A DNA stretch of 9,801 nucleotides from Bacteroidales bacterium (GTDB lineage Bacteria; Bacteroidota; Bacteroidia; Bacteroidales; UBA932), in assembly GCA_017538685.1 (NCBI GenBank), contig JAFYIK010000264.1, forward strand, positions 1-9,801. The letters run 5' to 3'. The stretch's first letter is position 1. Each line of letters begins with the position of its first letter. Shown piece by piece: positions 1 to 8,539 of this stretch. Both the position numbers and the translations under genes were made by a program. Under the pieces are notes generated by a model that did not search any database, was not told where the DNA came from, and was given only the letters and a program-made list of their open reading frames with translations.

Positions 1-768
1 ATCGAAGTGGACCAGGCGCCGATCGGGCACAGCCCGCGGTCGAATCCCGCGACCTTCACCGGCGTCTTCGGCGATATCCGCGCGCTCTTCGAGCAGACGC
101 CGGACGCCAAGGTCCGCGGATTCAAGGCGGGCCGCTTCTCCTTCAATGTGGAAGGCGGACGCTGCGAGGCCTGCAAGGGCGCCGGAGTGAAGATAATCGA
201 GATGAACTTCCTCCCGCCCGTGGCCGTGGTCTGCGACGAATGCGCGGGAAAGCGTTATAAGGAAGACACTCTGGCCGTCAGGTATAAGGGCAAGAATATC
301 AACGACGTGCTGGAGATGCAGGTGAGCGAGGCGTATGAATTCTTTAAATCCAACCCGAAGATAGCGCCCAAGCTCAAGGCCTTGCTCGATGTGGGCCTCG
401 GGTACATACGCCTCGGCCAGTCGAGCCTCACCCTTTCGGGCGGCGAAAGCCAGAGAATGAAACTCGCGGCCGAACTTTACCGGAAGAGCACGGGCAACAC
501 CCTTTATGTTCTCGACGAGCCCACCACCGGTCTTCATTCGGAAGACATCAAGACCTTGATGGGAGTGATGCACAAACTGGTGGACCAGGGCAATACCGTG
601 ATAATAATCGAACACAACCTGGACGTGCTGAAGAGCGTGGACTGGATAATAGATATGGGCCCCGAAGGCGGCCGCAGGGGAGGTGAGATAGTCGCTCAAG
701 GCACGCCCGAAGAACTGGCTGATGACCCGAAATCCGTCACTGGCCGCTACCTTAAGGAAGAATTATGA
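1..768 (+). CDS. uvrA: UvrA excinuclease ABC subunit A, C-terminal part (5' end outside window)
   Basis: DNA-damage recognition ATPase of nucleotide excision repair, which as a dimer loads UvrB at lesions in the cytoplasm. Only the last 255 residues are present; the reading frame is open from base 1, so the real start lies upstream. In fragment numbering, the C-terminal zinc finger is seen as Cys55-x2-Cys58, 19 residues, then Cys78-x2-Cys81, the spacing usual for UvrA. The second ATPase domain follows: ABC signature LSGGESQ (145-151), Walker [13 protein letters not shown] with Asp172 and Glu173, and the H-loop histidine His205 in IIEHN. The C-terminus ends in the usual [12 protein letters not shown] tail. 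The TGA stop overlaps the next start codon as ATGA, suggesting co-transcription with the DUF6377-type gene. Bacteroidetes may carry more than one UvrA-like protein, so a paralogue cannot be excluded from this portion; the UvrA family call itself is secure. Confidence 0.96.
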   Translation: MEVDQAPIGHSPRSNPATFTGVFGDIRALFEQTPDAKVRGFKAGRFSFNVEGGRCEACKGAGVKIIEMNFLPPVAVVCDECAGKRYKEDTLAVRYKGKNINDVLEMQVSEAYEFFKSNPKIAPKLKALLDVGLGYIRLGQSSLTLSGGESQRMKLAAELYRKSTGNTLYVLDEPTTGLHSEDIKTLMGVMHKLVDQGNTVIIIEHNLDVLKSVDWIIDMGPEGGRRGGEIVAQGTPEELADDPKSVTGRYLKEEL

Positions 769-2252
769 TAAAGACACTCATTATACTTGCCGCACTTGCG
801 GGCTTCGACATCCAGGCTGACCTTCAGCGGCTGGACGAAACCCTGGATAAAGCGGCCGAGTACGCAGCCGCGCACGAGCGCCGGATGCAGGCCGTCGAAC
901 ACGACCTTACTTCCGACCGCCCTCTGACGGACGAATTCCGTTACGAGGTCTATGGCCAGGTTTATGAGCTCGCTTATGCGTTCCAGTATGACCGCGCCCT
1001 CGAGGCTTTGGACAATCAGGAGCAGGTGGCCGTGAGGATGGGGCGCAAGGATCTTGTTATCGAGACCCGCCTTCGCAAGGCCCTGCTGCATTGCGTCGCC
1101 GGAAGGTATGCGGAAAGTATGGCGGTGGCGGAGACCATAGACACGACAAAGTTCACGTCGGACAGGCAACTCTTCCAGTGGTTCGAGTATCAGCAGCGCT
1201 TCTGCCGCGACTTCCGTGAATACAACCACCCCGGGGTGGGCGGCGAGCTGGACGAACGAGCCGGTTTCTACCGCGGACGGCTGATCGAGTATCTGCCAGA
1301 ATCGGACTTCCTGCGCCAGACTATGCTCCTTACGGAGCTTATCGAGAACGGCGACCATATCGGAGCCGGCGAGGTGGGCAATATGATGCTCTCGCGCTAT
1401 CCGGAAGACAGCCACGAATATGCAATCGCGGCCTACTATATGGGCGTGCTCTGCCGCGAGGACGGCGACCGCGAAGGCGAGGTGCACTGGTACATCAAGT
1501 CTGCTATAGCGGACCTTTGCAGCGCCACCAAAGACAACGCTTCGCTCTATTGCGTCGCGCTCAACATTATGGACAGGGACATTGCCCGCGCTTTCCGTTA
1601 CACGCAGGCCGCTCTGGACGATGCCCTCTTCTACAACTCCAAGCTTCGCCCCGGGCAGATTGCCCAGAACCTCCCCGCAATCGAGAAGGCCTACACGGAT
1701 ATGATCAGGAAGGAGTCTGACAGGCGCACGATGCTGATGCTCCTTATCTCCCTGCTGGTCGTGGTGCTGGTGTTCATCCTTCTGAGGATGATAAGCTACC
1801 ACCGCAGGTTGAGGGAGGCTATCGTCGCATTGTCGGAGGCCAACGCCGCAAAGGAGGAATTCCTCGCGTTGTTCTTGTCGATGAGTTCCGGTTATCTCGA
1901 CAAGCTTCGCAAGCATCTCGGCCGCGAGCAGATGGAGGATGAGCTGAATGCCTTCTACGCCGCGTTCGACAACGCCTTCCTCCAGCTCTATCCGGCGTTC
2001 GTCGAAGACTTCAACTCCCTGCTCGAGCCGGAGGCCCGCGTCGAACTCAAGAAGGGGGAGAAGCTGAACACGCAGCTTCGTATCTTTGCCCTCATCAGGC
2101 TCGGAGTGGATCAGTCGGCGCACATCGCTTCGCTGCTGCGTTACTCCGTGAACACCATATATAATTACAGGGCGCAGACCAAAGCCGCAGCCCTGAGCGG
2201 TAAAGAAGACTTCGAAGAGAGGGTGAAGACCATCGGAATTCGCCACAATTAG
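765..2252 (+). CDS. DUF6377-type membrane-bound predicted transcriptional regulator
   Basis: A 495-residue protein whose architecture matches the DUF6377 family of Bacteroidetes, usually annotated as regulators near SusC/SusD loci; this assignment is from recall of the family. It has a short hydrophobic N-terminus (residues 1-13, possible cleavage after Ala18), then a charged helix starting [15 protein letters not shown] that is typical of the family. A long alpha-helical, TPR-like region follows to about residue 320, then one transmembrane segment at 323-342 followed by a basic stretch (SYHRRLREA) and a helical, probably coiled-coil region. The C-terminal helix-turn-helix lies at about 434-476, with [14 protein letters not shown] and then [14 protein letters not shown] as recognition helix. 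Inferred topology is periplasmic sensor and cytoplasmic DNA-binding end. It overlaps uvrA by 4 bases, with AAGGAAG at 754-760 as a possible ribosome site, and ends 148 bases before susC in the same direction. No kinase or receiver domain is seen. The ligand and target promoter are not shown by sequence. Confidence 0.85.
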   Translation: MIKTLIILAALAGFDIQADLQRLDETLDKAAEYAAAHERRMQAVEHDLTSDRPLTDEFRYEVYGQVYELAYAFQYDRALEALDNQEQVAVRMGRKDLVIETRLRKALLHCVAGRYAESMAVAETIDTTKFTSDRQLFQWFEYQQRFCRDFREYNHPGVGGELDERAGFYRGRLIEYLPESDFLRQTMLLTELIENGDHIGAGEVGNMMLSRYPEDSHEYAIAAYYMGVLCREDGDREGEVHWYIKSAIADLCSATKDNASLYCVALNIMDRDIARAFRYTQAALDDALFYNSKLRPGQIAQNLPAIEKAYTDMIRKESDRRTMLMLLISLLVVVLVFILLRMISYHRRLREAIVALSEANAAKEEFLALFLSMSSGYLDKLRKHLGREQMEDELNAFYAAFDNAFLQLYPAFVEDFNSLLEPEARVELKKGEKLNTQLRIFALIRLGVDQSAHIASLLRYSVNTIYNYRAQTKAAALSGKEDFEERVKTIGIRHN

Positions 2253-2286
2253 TCCACTTTTTACAAGAGCTAAATATCTGAAAGTC

Positions 2287-2318
2287 AGACGCTTGAATAT
2301 TCAGGCGTCTACTTTTTT
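2287..2318 (+). terminator. Rho-independent terminator after the DUF6377-type gene
   Basis: The stem starts AGACGC at 2287-2292 and closes with GCGTCT at 2305-2310. A T-G wobble and three more pairs (TGA/TCA) extend it inward to a 4-base ATAT loop, giving about 10 pairs with no mismatch. A run of six T residues follows at 2313-2318. It lies 34 bases after the DUF6377-type stop and ahead of the susC promoter, so it should separate the uvrA-regulator transcript from the PUL operon. Confidence 0.85.
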
Positions 2319-2363
2319 ACTCCCGCGCGTATTTACTATGGTCTGCGGCAATTTTTAATTACT

Positions 2364-2371
2364 TAATTTTG
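2364..2371 (+). promoter_or_regulatory. Probable Bacteroidetes sigma-ABfr -7 element for the susC operon
   Basis: TAATTTTG matches the Bacteroidetes -7 consensus TAnnTTTG exactly and lies in the AT-rich stretch between the terminator and susC. Transcription would start near 2377-2380, giving a leader of only about 20-25 bases that is A/T-rich and has no Shine-Dalgarno sequence. The matching -33 TTTG box is poor: the best candidate is TCTG at 2342-2345 with an 18-base spacer. A weak -33 box would fit a promoter that needs an activator, but that is inference. Confidence 0.55.
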
Positions 2372-2400
2372 CCACACAATATTTCGTAAATTTTTTAGAA

Positions 2401-5400
2401 ATGAAGAACCTGTTCAATCGAATCGCCCTTGTCTTTGCGGCACTGTTCCTGAGCGTGGCCCCGGCTTTCGCTCAGCAGGCGAAAGGCAAAGTACAGGACC
2501 GTGACGGTCTGCCGGTAATCGGCGCCGCCGTCGTGGTTCAGGGCACTTCAAACGGCACGACTACCGGCCTCGACGGCGAGTGGGAGCTTTCAGGCGTGAA
2601 AGCCGGCTCCATCCTCGTGATTTCCTCGATCGGTTATGTGACCAAGACTGTCAGCGCAGCCGACGCAGCCCTCGTCATCCTCGAAGAGGACACCATTATG
2701 CTTGAAGACGTGGTGGTCGTAGGTTACGGCGTGCAGAAGAAGAGCGTGGTGACGGCAGCCATCGCGAAAGTGGGATCGGACGAACTTGGCAAGACCGCTC
2801 CCGTCCGCGTGGACAACGCCCTTAAGGGCCTTGCCGCCGGCGTCAACGTCACTTCCTCCTCCGGCCAGCCTGGCGCAGCGGCCCGCATCAGGGTCCGCGG
2901 TACCGGCACCATCAACAACTCCGACCCTCTCTACATCGTGGACGGAATGCCTATCGAAGGCGGTATCGACTACCTCAACCCTTCGGACATCGAGTCCATC
3001 GAGGTGCTGAAGGACGCGGCTTCCGGAGCAGTCTATGGAGCCCGTGCGGCCAACGGCGTCATCCTCGTGACCACCAAGAGGGGCACGAAGGGCGAAGCGC
3101 GCGTGAACTATGATTTCTCCTACGGTCTCTCGAGCCCGTGGAAGAAACTGGACGTGCTGGACGCTTCGCAGTATGCGATGATGCTCAACGAAGGTATGAT
3201 GAATGCCGGAATGGCCCCGAAGTACTCTTTCGACTATGCCAGCTACGGCAAGGGTACTGATTGGCAGGATGAGATATTCTACTACAACGCTCCCCAGAGC
3301 CAGCACGAACTGAGCGTGAGCGGCGCTACCGACAAGGTGAACTACTACCTTTCGCTGGGCTACCTCAGCCAGGACGGTATCATCGGAGGTAACGTGGGCC
3401 GTTCGAACTACGACCGTCTGACCCTCCGCAGCAACACCACCTACGAGGTGATGGACAAGACTGCGGGAAGGAGCTTCCTGAACAAGTTCACGCTCGGCAG
3501 CAACCTCTCGTACGCGTACATTAAATCTACGGGCATCAGCACCAACAGCACCTGGGGCTCGCCCCTCGGTTCTGCCGTGGCCCTTTCGCCTATCCTGAAC
3601 GTGTATGCAGACGACACCGAGGCTGCGAAGCAGATCGGCAGCTACGGCGCGGCCGGAATGCTCTACGGCGAGAACGGCCAGATGTACACCGTCCCCGGTG
3701 GATCCTACAATGAAATGGTCAACCCCGTGGCGGCCCTTTCGCTGCCCGGCACCGTGGGCTGGAGCCATAAATTCGTGGGCGGCTTCAGCGGCGAGCTGCA
3801 GATAATCGAAGGCCTCAAGCTGCGCAGCGCCCTCGGCATCGACCTCTCCTTCTGGGGCGACGACGGCTATCAGGACGTCTACTACCTCAGCAGCAGCCAG
3901 CAGATCACCGAATCCTACGCTTCTTCGAACGCCTGCCACTCGATGGTCTGGCAGGTGGAGAACACCCTTACTTATTCCAAGACCTTCGGCGACCACAGCA
4001 TCACCGCCCTCCTCGGCCAGTCGGCCAAGGCTTCGGACGGCGCATATCTCGGCGCATCGTCGAAGTTCCTCAAGGACATCAACAAACCTTATATCGACTA
4101 CACCAACGGCCTTCAGGCCGACGGCGACCGCAACGGCTGGGGAGCTCCCTACGCACAGGCCAAGCTCGCTTCGTACTTCGCCCGTCTGAGCTACAACTAC
4201 GCAGAGCGCTATATGGCCGAGGTCACTGTCCGCCGTGACGGTTCTTCCCGCTTCGGCGCGAACAACCATTGGGCCACCTTCCCGTCCGTCTCCCTCGGAT
4301 GGAACCTCTTCAAGGAGGACTTTATGCAGGGCGTCATCCCTTCGCTCAGCAATGCGAAGGTCCGCGCTTCCTGGGGTCAGAACGGAAACGAGAACATCGG
4401 TAACTTCCGTTACACCGTCCTCACAGAGGGTAACAACAACTATATATTCGGGACAGACGAGTCCGAGGCGGTCGGCGTGAAGTCCGGCGGTCTCGCGAAC
4501 CAGAGCCTCCGCTGGGAAGCCAGCACCCAGACCGACATAGGTCTTGACCTCGGCTTCTTTGCAAACAAGTTCACCGTCACCGTGGACTACTACAACAAGC
4601 TCACCGACGGTATGCTTATGACTATGCCTATTCCTTCCTATGTGGGCGAGAGCAAGCCTGTCGGAAACGTAGGACGTATGAGCAACAGCGGTATCGAGTT
4701 CGAACTCGGTTACAAGTACACCGTGGGCGACTGGAACTTCAAGGTGAATGCAAACGCCACCTATCTGAAGAACCTCCTCATCGAGTACGGTAACGACACC
4801 GGCTGGGCAAACTACGACTCCTTCCAGGGAACGGGCACCATCTCCCGCGCGGAGAACGGCTATCCTTTCCCGTTCTTCTACGGTTACCGGACCGACGGCA
4901 TCTTCCAGAACGAAGGCGAGATAGCCGCCTACACCTGGACTGATCCCGAGACTGGCGTGACCAGCCCTATCCAGCCCAAGGCCAAGCCCGGCGACGTCCG
5001 CTTCAAGGATCTCAACAACAACGGCAAGATCGACGACGACGACCGCACCTACATAGGCAAGGGAACTCCGGACTGGACCTTCGGACTTAATTTCCAGGCG
5101 GCGTGGAAGAACTTCGACTTCTCTATGCTTGTCCAGGGTGTCGCTGGCGTGCAGGTGTTCGACTGCACCCGCCGTACGGACATTTCCTCGGTCAACCTTC
5201 CGTCCTATATGCTCGGCAGGTGGACGGGCGAGGGCACATCCGACAAATATCCCCGTTTCGTGCTGGGCGACAACTCGAACTGGCAGTCTTCCGACCTCTA
5301 TGTCTACGACGGTTCATACGTCCGCGTGAAGAACATCCAGCTGGGTTACACCCTGCCTGAATCGCTCGTACGCAAGGCTCTCATTTCCGACGTCCGCGTC

Positions 5401-5547
5401 TATGTGGCCGCAGAGAACCTCTTCACCCTCACTCCTTACCACGGATTCGATCCTGAAATCGCATCCGGCGGCACTTCCCTCGGAATCGACTACGGTGTTT
5501 ACCCTCAGGCACGCACCTTCACCGCAGGCGTAAGCGTTGCATTTTAA
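2401..5547 (+). CDS. susC: SusC/RagA-family TonB-linked outer membrane importer
   Basis: A 1,048-residue outer-membrane transporter that, capped by SusD, imports oligosaccharides into the periplasm using TonB/proton-motive energy. It shows a Sec signal peptide ending in APAFA (cleavage after about residue 25). An N-terminal carboxypeptidase-regulatory-like beta domain (about 27-95) follows, then the TonB-box-like EDVVVVGYG at 102-110. The plug domain includes PLYIVDGMP (176-184) and the highly characteristic VLKDAASGAVYGARAANGV (202-220). The rest is a beta-barrel with the family motif NGNENIGN (661-668), a calcium-loop-like DLNNNGKIDDDD (870-881), and a C-terminal Phe expected for BAM recognition. 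Length is normal for the family and I see no frameshift. It is the first gene of the operon, with susD 18 bases downstream. Substrate cannot be read from SusC itself; the GH16 gene suggests a beta-glucan. The symbol marks the family, not starch specificity. Confidence 0.97.
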   Translation: MKNLFNRIALVFAALFLSVAPAFAQQAKGKVQDRDGLPVIGAAVVVQGTSNGTTTGLDGEWELSGVKAGSILVISSIGYVTKTVSAADAALVILEEDTIMLEDVVVVGYGVQKKSVVTAAIAKVGSDELGKTAPVRVDNALKGLAAGVNVTSSSGQPGAAARIRVRGTGTINNSDPLYIVDGMPIEGGIDYLNPSDIESIEVLKDAASGAVYGARAANGVILVTTKRGTKGEARVNYDFSYGLSSPWKKLDVLDASQYAMMLNEGMMNAGMAPKYSFDYASYGKGTDWQDEIFYYNAPQSQHELSVSGATDKVNYYLSLGYLSQDGIIGGNVGRSNYDRLTLRSNTTYEVMDKTAGRSFLNKFTLGSNLSYAYIKSTGISTNSTWGSPLGSAVALSPILNVYADDTEAAKQIGSYGAAGMLYGENGQMYTVPGGSYNEMVNPVAALSLPGTVGWSHKFVGGFSGELQIIEGLKLRSALGIDLSFWGDDGYQDVYYLSSSQQITESYASSNACHSMVWQVENTLTYSKTFGDHSITALLGQSAKASDGAYLGASSKFLKDINKPYIDYTNGLQADGDRNGWGAPYAQAKLASYFARLSYNYAERYMAEVTVRRDGSSRFGANNHWATFPSVSLGWNLFKEDFMQGVIPSLSNAKVRASWGQNGNENIGNFRYTVLTEGNNNYIFGTDESEAVGVKSGGLANQSLRWEASTQTDIGLDLGFFANKFTVTVDYYNKLTDGMLMTMPIPSYVGESKPVGNVGRMSNSGIEFELGYKYTVGDWNFKVNANATYLKNLLIEYGNDTGWANYDSFQGTGTISRAENGYPFPFFYGYRTDGIFQNEGEIAAYTWTDPETGVTSPIQPKAKPGDVRFKDLNNNGKIDDDDRTYIGKGTPDWTFGLNFQAAWKNFDFSMLVQGVAGVQVFDCTRRTDISSVNLPSYMLGRWTGEGTSDKYPRFVLGDNSNWQSSDLYVYDGSYVRVKNIQLGYTLPESLVRKALISDVRVYVAAENLFTLTPYHGFDPEIASGGTSLGIDYGVYPQARTFTAGVSVAF

Positions 5548-5551
5548 TTAC

Positions 5552-5557
5552 GGGAGG
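5552..5557 (+). promoter_or_regulatory. Strong Shine-Dalgarno-like site before susD
   Basis: GGGAGG sits 8 bases ahead of the susD ATG at 5566, inside the 18-base gap after the susC stop. It is a near-perfect anti-16S match. The two other starts that follow an intergenic gap in this operon or its leader (susC and the binding protein) have AT-rich upstream sequence with no such site, as is common in Bacteroidetes. It supports the 5566 start for susD. Confidence 0.65.
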
Positions 5558-5565
5558 ACACAGTT

Positions 5566-7077
5566 ATGAAACACAGCAACATTCTTTCAATTATAGCTCT
5601 CGGTTCGGTTCTCTTCGCTTCCTGCGGAGACGACTTCCTCACGGTGGACAACCCCACCGCCCAGCCTATCGAAGAATACTTCACCACGGCGGACCATCTC
5701 GGCGAAGCCTTGGTGGCGGCCTATGCGCCTCTTCATTGGACGGACTGGTCGATGGGTCAGTACAACCCCATCCTTATAATGAGCGACATTATGGCGGACC
5801 AGATCTGGGTCGGCGGACAAGACCAGACCGACAATGCATTCTGGCACCTTATGATGAACTACTCCGCCCTTCCTACCAACTGTATGACTTCCATCTGGAC
5901 GGACGGCTATTCCGGAGTCAAGAGGTGCAACGACCTCATACTCTACACAGGCTGGACCAAGGCGGCGGGAGAGATCGACGACGCCGAAGAGGCCTGGTAT
6001 CTCGAGCAGGCCAAACTTCTCAGGGTTTACTACTACAGCTGGCTTTGGAAGTTCTGGGGCAACATAGTCTACTATGAGAAGAACCTCGAAGCCCCTTATA
6101 TCGGCACCCAGTACACTGCAGACGAAGTTTACGCGAAGATGATGGCAGACCTCGAGGGCGCCATCTCACTCGGCGTGCTTCCGATGAGGCAGCCTGATGC
6201 GAAGGCCGGTTATCTCACCACGGCGTTCGCCTATATGCTCTATGCCGAGCTGGTGATGTACCAGAAGGACGCATCCCGCTACGACACCGCCCTTGGATAT
6301 ATGAAGGAGATCATCAATGACGGCGGCTACGACCTCGTGGACGACTACGGCACCATCTTCCATCCCACTGGAGAGTGGAGCAAGGAATCCATCTTCGAAA
6401 TCACCCACAAAGCCGACGGCCAGGTCCGTTCCTACGACAACGTCCTCGCCGCTGGCGGCACCATCCTGCCGCAGCTTATCGGTCCCTACAATATGACCGA
6501 AGGCGCCGACGACCACAAAGCCGGCTGGGGCTTCGCTCCCGTGCGCGCTGAGACGTATGCTATGTACGACGCTTCCGACGCCCGCCGTGCAGCCACCTGC
6601 TACGACGCCACCGTCAACACCTACGAGCCCCGCTACCAGGACACCGGCTACTTCCTCGAGAAGTATCAGGGAAGCCAGGCCGAGTATGCCACGGGCGACG
6701 GAGCTCCGGATATGCGCTTCGGCAACAACCTGCGCATCTACCGCTTTTCCGAGACCCTTCTCAACGCGGCTGAACTCGCCCTCGCGAGCGACCCGACCAA
6801 CGCGAAGATCTGGCTCAACAAGGTGCACAACCGTGCCGGCCTTACCGACACGCTGGACGCAACTCTCGACAACATAAAGAACGAGCGCAAGCTCGAGTTC
6901 GTGGGCGAAGGCAAGCGCTACTGGGACCTCATCCGCTGGGGTGACGCACCCACCGTGCTCGTTCCGGATGCCTATGGCTACCGTACCAACACCTGGTCTG
7001 AGAGCAAGAAGTATCTCCCCATTCCCCAGAGCGAGATCGACGCGGCCCAGGGCACCCTTAAACAGAACAACTACTAA
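5566..7077 (+). CDS. susD: SusD/RagB-family surface glycan-binding lipoprotein
   Basis: A 503-residue alpha-helical lipoprotein that forms the hinged lid of the SusC barrel and binds glycan at the cell surface. A lipoprotein signal ends LFASC with Cys20 as the lipidated residue. Gly-Asp-Asp follows, fitting the acidic surface-export signal of Bacteroidetes lipoproteins. The SusD N-terminal region begins with FLTVDNP (24-30), and its helices carry many aromatics (for example YYYSWLWKFWG). The C-terminal hallmarks are the NERKLEFVGEGKRYWDLIRWG block (439-459) and YLPIPQSEID (483-492), followed by the usual Gln-Asn-rich end. Length is normal. It is the second gene of the operon, with a strong ribosome site before it and only 23 bases between its stop and the next start. 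The binding substrate is inferred from neighbours, not from residues visible here. Confidence 0.97.
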   Translation: MKHSNILSIIALGSVLFASCGDDFLTVDNPTAQPIEEYFTTADHLGEALVAAYAPLHWTDWSMGQYNPILIMSDIMADQIWVGGQDQTDNAFWHLMMNYSALPTNCMTSIWTDGYSGVKRCNDLILYTGWTKAAGEIDDAEEAWYLEQAKLLRVYYYSWLWKFWGNIVYYEKNLEAPYIGTQYTADEVYAKMMADLEGAISLGVLPMRQPDAKAGYLTTAFAYMLYAELVMYQKDASRYDTALGYMKEIINDGGYDLVDDYGTIFHPTGEWSKESIFEITHKADGQVRSYDNVLAAGGTILPQLIGPYNMTEGADDHKAGWGFAPVRAETYAMYDASDARRAATCYDATVNTYEPRYQDTGYFLEKYQGSQAEYATGDGAPDMRFGNNLRIYRFSETLLNAAELALASDPTNAKIWLNKVHNRAGLTDTLDATLDNIKNERKLEFVGEGKRYWDLIRWGDAPTVLVPDAYGYRTNTWSESKKYLPIPQSEIDAAQGTLKQNNY

Positions 7078-7100
7078 CAACTAATTTTTATAATCACACA

Positions 7101-8534
7101 ATGAAAAAGTTTTTTGCAATTCTGAGCATCGCAGCGCTTGTTTTTGCTGCTTGCGAGCCTAACAACAACACCGATGAGCCTCAGCTCCCTTCAGCAGCTG
7201 GTCTTACCCCTGTTGTGACTGTGGACGGCAATCTTGCCACCTTCTCTCTTCCTGAAGGCGCCACCGGACTCATTCCCATCTGGTACACCAACGAAAGCGG
7301 CGACTTCGTGTTCGCCGGCAACGGAAACAACTTCCAGAAGACTTTCTTCGAGGGCGGTACCTTCAAGGTACGTATGTATGTGAGCAACTCCAACGGCCAG
7401 TCGAAGGACTATGCCGAGGCTGAGTTCACGGTCGAAGGCCAGGAAGGCTGGAACGGCTACAACTACAACTCACAGTACAACATTTGGAAAGTCGGTGAGG
7501 ATGCAGGTATGGAAGGCAGCTACACTTGGTGCAGCCCGGGTTGGGCCGGCGAGGTCTCCGTACCTTTCACCACCAATCCTTACACCCTTACCGTCCCCGG
7601 CGCCTGCTCTGACCGCTGGCAGTGCCAGTTCCATCTCGTACCTGGCGCAAACGTGGCTCTTTCCGCAGACAAGCACTACGATTTCTCCTGCATTATCGAG
7701 CTGACCAAGTCCGCAGGTGTCACCGTCAAGATCACCGATGTGGCAAGCGATGACAACTTCCTCTTCGTCACCCTCGACGATATGCCTGCCGGAGAGAATG
7801 TGTATTGGATGAAGGATGTCGCCGGTATCGACGCTTCCGCAGTGAAGGTTGTCTTCGACTTCGGTTACAGCGAGGCCGGCAACGATGTCAAGATCACCCG
7901 CATCACCCTTAAGGACCACGCCAACGACGACGGCACCAACGCTCCGGACAAGGATACACCCGAACCGGAACCGCAGCCCGAGGTGACACAGCTTCCCGAA
8001 GGATATGTGTTCAACACCAACACTTCCGCAAACCTCTGGAAGGCAGTTGCCGATGCAAATGGCGAGAAGTACTTCTACTACTTCTGCAATGGCGGCGATT
8101 GGAACGGTACCGAGACTGAGACCACCGATGTTCCTTTCCTCGTAAAGAACGCCAACTCTTATCAGATCACTATCGAGAATGCGACTGCTTCACAGTGGCA
8201 GAACCAGTTCTTTATCTGGCCCAACGAGGGTAGCTTCATCGCTCTTAGCGACGCGAAGAAATATGCCCTCCAGGTCAAGCTTTCCGCAAGCGTGAACACT
8301 CCTGGCTTCTTCAAGATCGAGCAGTATGCGGCAGGCGGCCCCAAGCACGAGGGCGCTACCATCTGGGAGTACGGCGCATACACGATCACCGCAGGTGAGG
8401 ATCTGGTGCTCACTTCTCCTGTCATCTCCGGTGTCGCTTGCGACAACGTCAACCTCATCTTCGACTTCGGAGGAAATGCAGCAGGTGCAGTCGTCACCAT
8501 CAAGGACATCTGCCTCCAGGAGTTCACTGAGTAA
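7101..8534 (+). CDS. Surface glycan-binding lipoprotein (SGBP/SusE-F position) with tandem CBM-like domains
   Basis: A 477-residue lipoprotein without recognisable catalytic residues, in the position where PULs usually encode a SusE/F-like or SGBP protein. The signal peptide ends VFAAC with Cys18 lipidated, followed by Glu and Asn-rich sequence. Residues about 31-113 look like a PKD/Ig-like beta domain (for example FEGGTFKVRMYVSNSNG). Two similar beta-sandwich domains follow, about 116-272 and 300-476, joined by a Pro/Glu/Asp-rich linker (about 273-298). Matching landmarks are NIWK/NLWK (Trp129, Trp313), a Cys-x3/4-Trp pair (Cys144/Trp148, Cys329/Trp334), RWQCQF/QWQNQF (Trp173, Trp366), and VVFDFG/LIFDFG near the domain ends. 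The repeated Trp and aromatic residues suit carbohydrate binding, and the fold is probably CBM4/9-like, but the exact family is not settled. It starts 23 bases after susD and is followed 5 bases later by the GH16 gene. It is probably exposed at the outer surface and binds the GH16 substrate. Confidence 0.82.
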   Translation: MKKFFAILSIAALVFAACEPNNNTDEPQLPSAAGLTPVVTVDGNLATFSLPEGATGLIPIWYTNESGDFVFAGNGNNFQKTFFEGGTFKVRMYVSNSNGQSKDYAEAEFTVEGQEGWNGYNYNSQYNIWKVGEDAGMEGSYTWCSPGWAGEVSVPFTTNPYTLTVPGACSDRWQCQFHLVPGANVALSADKHYDFSCIIELTKSAGVTVKITDVASDDNFLFVTLDDMPAGENVYWMKDVAGIDASAVKVVFDFGYSEAGNDVKITRITLKDHANDDGTNAPDKDTPEPEPQPEVTQLPEGYVFNTNTSANLWKAVADANGEKYFYYFCNGGDWNGTETETTDVPFLVKNANSYQITIENATASQWQNQFFIWPNEGSFIALSDAKKYALQVKLSASVNTPGFFKIEQYAAGGPKHEGATIWEYGAYTITAGEDLVLTSPVISGVACDNVNLIFDFGGNAAGAVVTIKDICLQEFTE

Positions 8535-8539
8535 ACAAT

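Noticed and set aside
747..2246. 499-codon open frame on the minus strand, antisense to the DUF6377-type gene
   Set aside because: Its translation has no recognisable family and is low-complexity in Val, Glu, His and Leu, as expected from the opposite strand of a GC-rich gene. The plus-strand frame has signal peptide, transmembrane segment and HTH in order.
2277..2289. Small hairpin TCTGA-AAG-TCAGA overlapping the terminator stem, a possible antiterminator
   Set aside because: Only five pairs with a 3-base loop and three shared bases with the much stronger terminator; too weak to propose switching.
2253..2400. Searched for a riboswitch, tRNA, small RNA or short leader ORF before susC
   Set aside because: Apart from the terminator and promoter elements the 148 bases are AT-rich with no cloverleaf, no conserved aptamer pattern and no convincing short frame; the predicted leader is only about 20-25 bases.
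2590..4269. 559-codon open frame on the minus strand, antisense to susC
   Set aside because: The plus strand encodes unmistakable SusC plug and barrel motifs over the same bases. The antisense product is Val/Ala/Gly/His-rich with no domain I recognise.
6166..7080. 304-codon open frame on the minus strand, antisense to susD
   Set aside because: It is a shadow of susD, which has a full set of family motifs on the plus strand; the start would lie just past the susD stop with no promoter or ribosome site seen.
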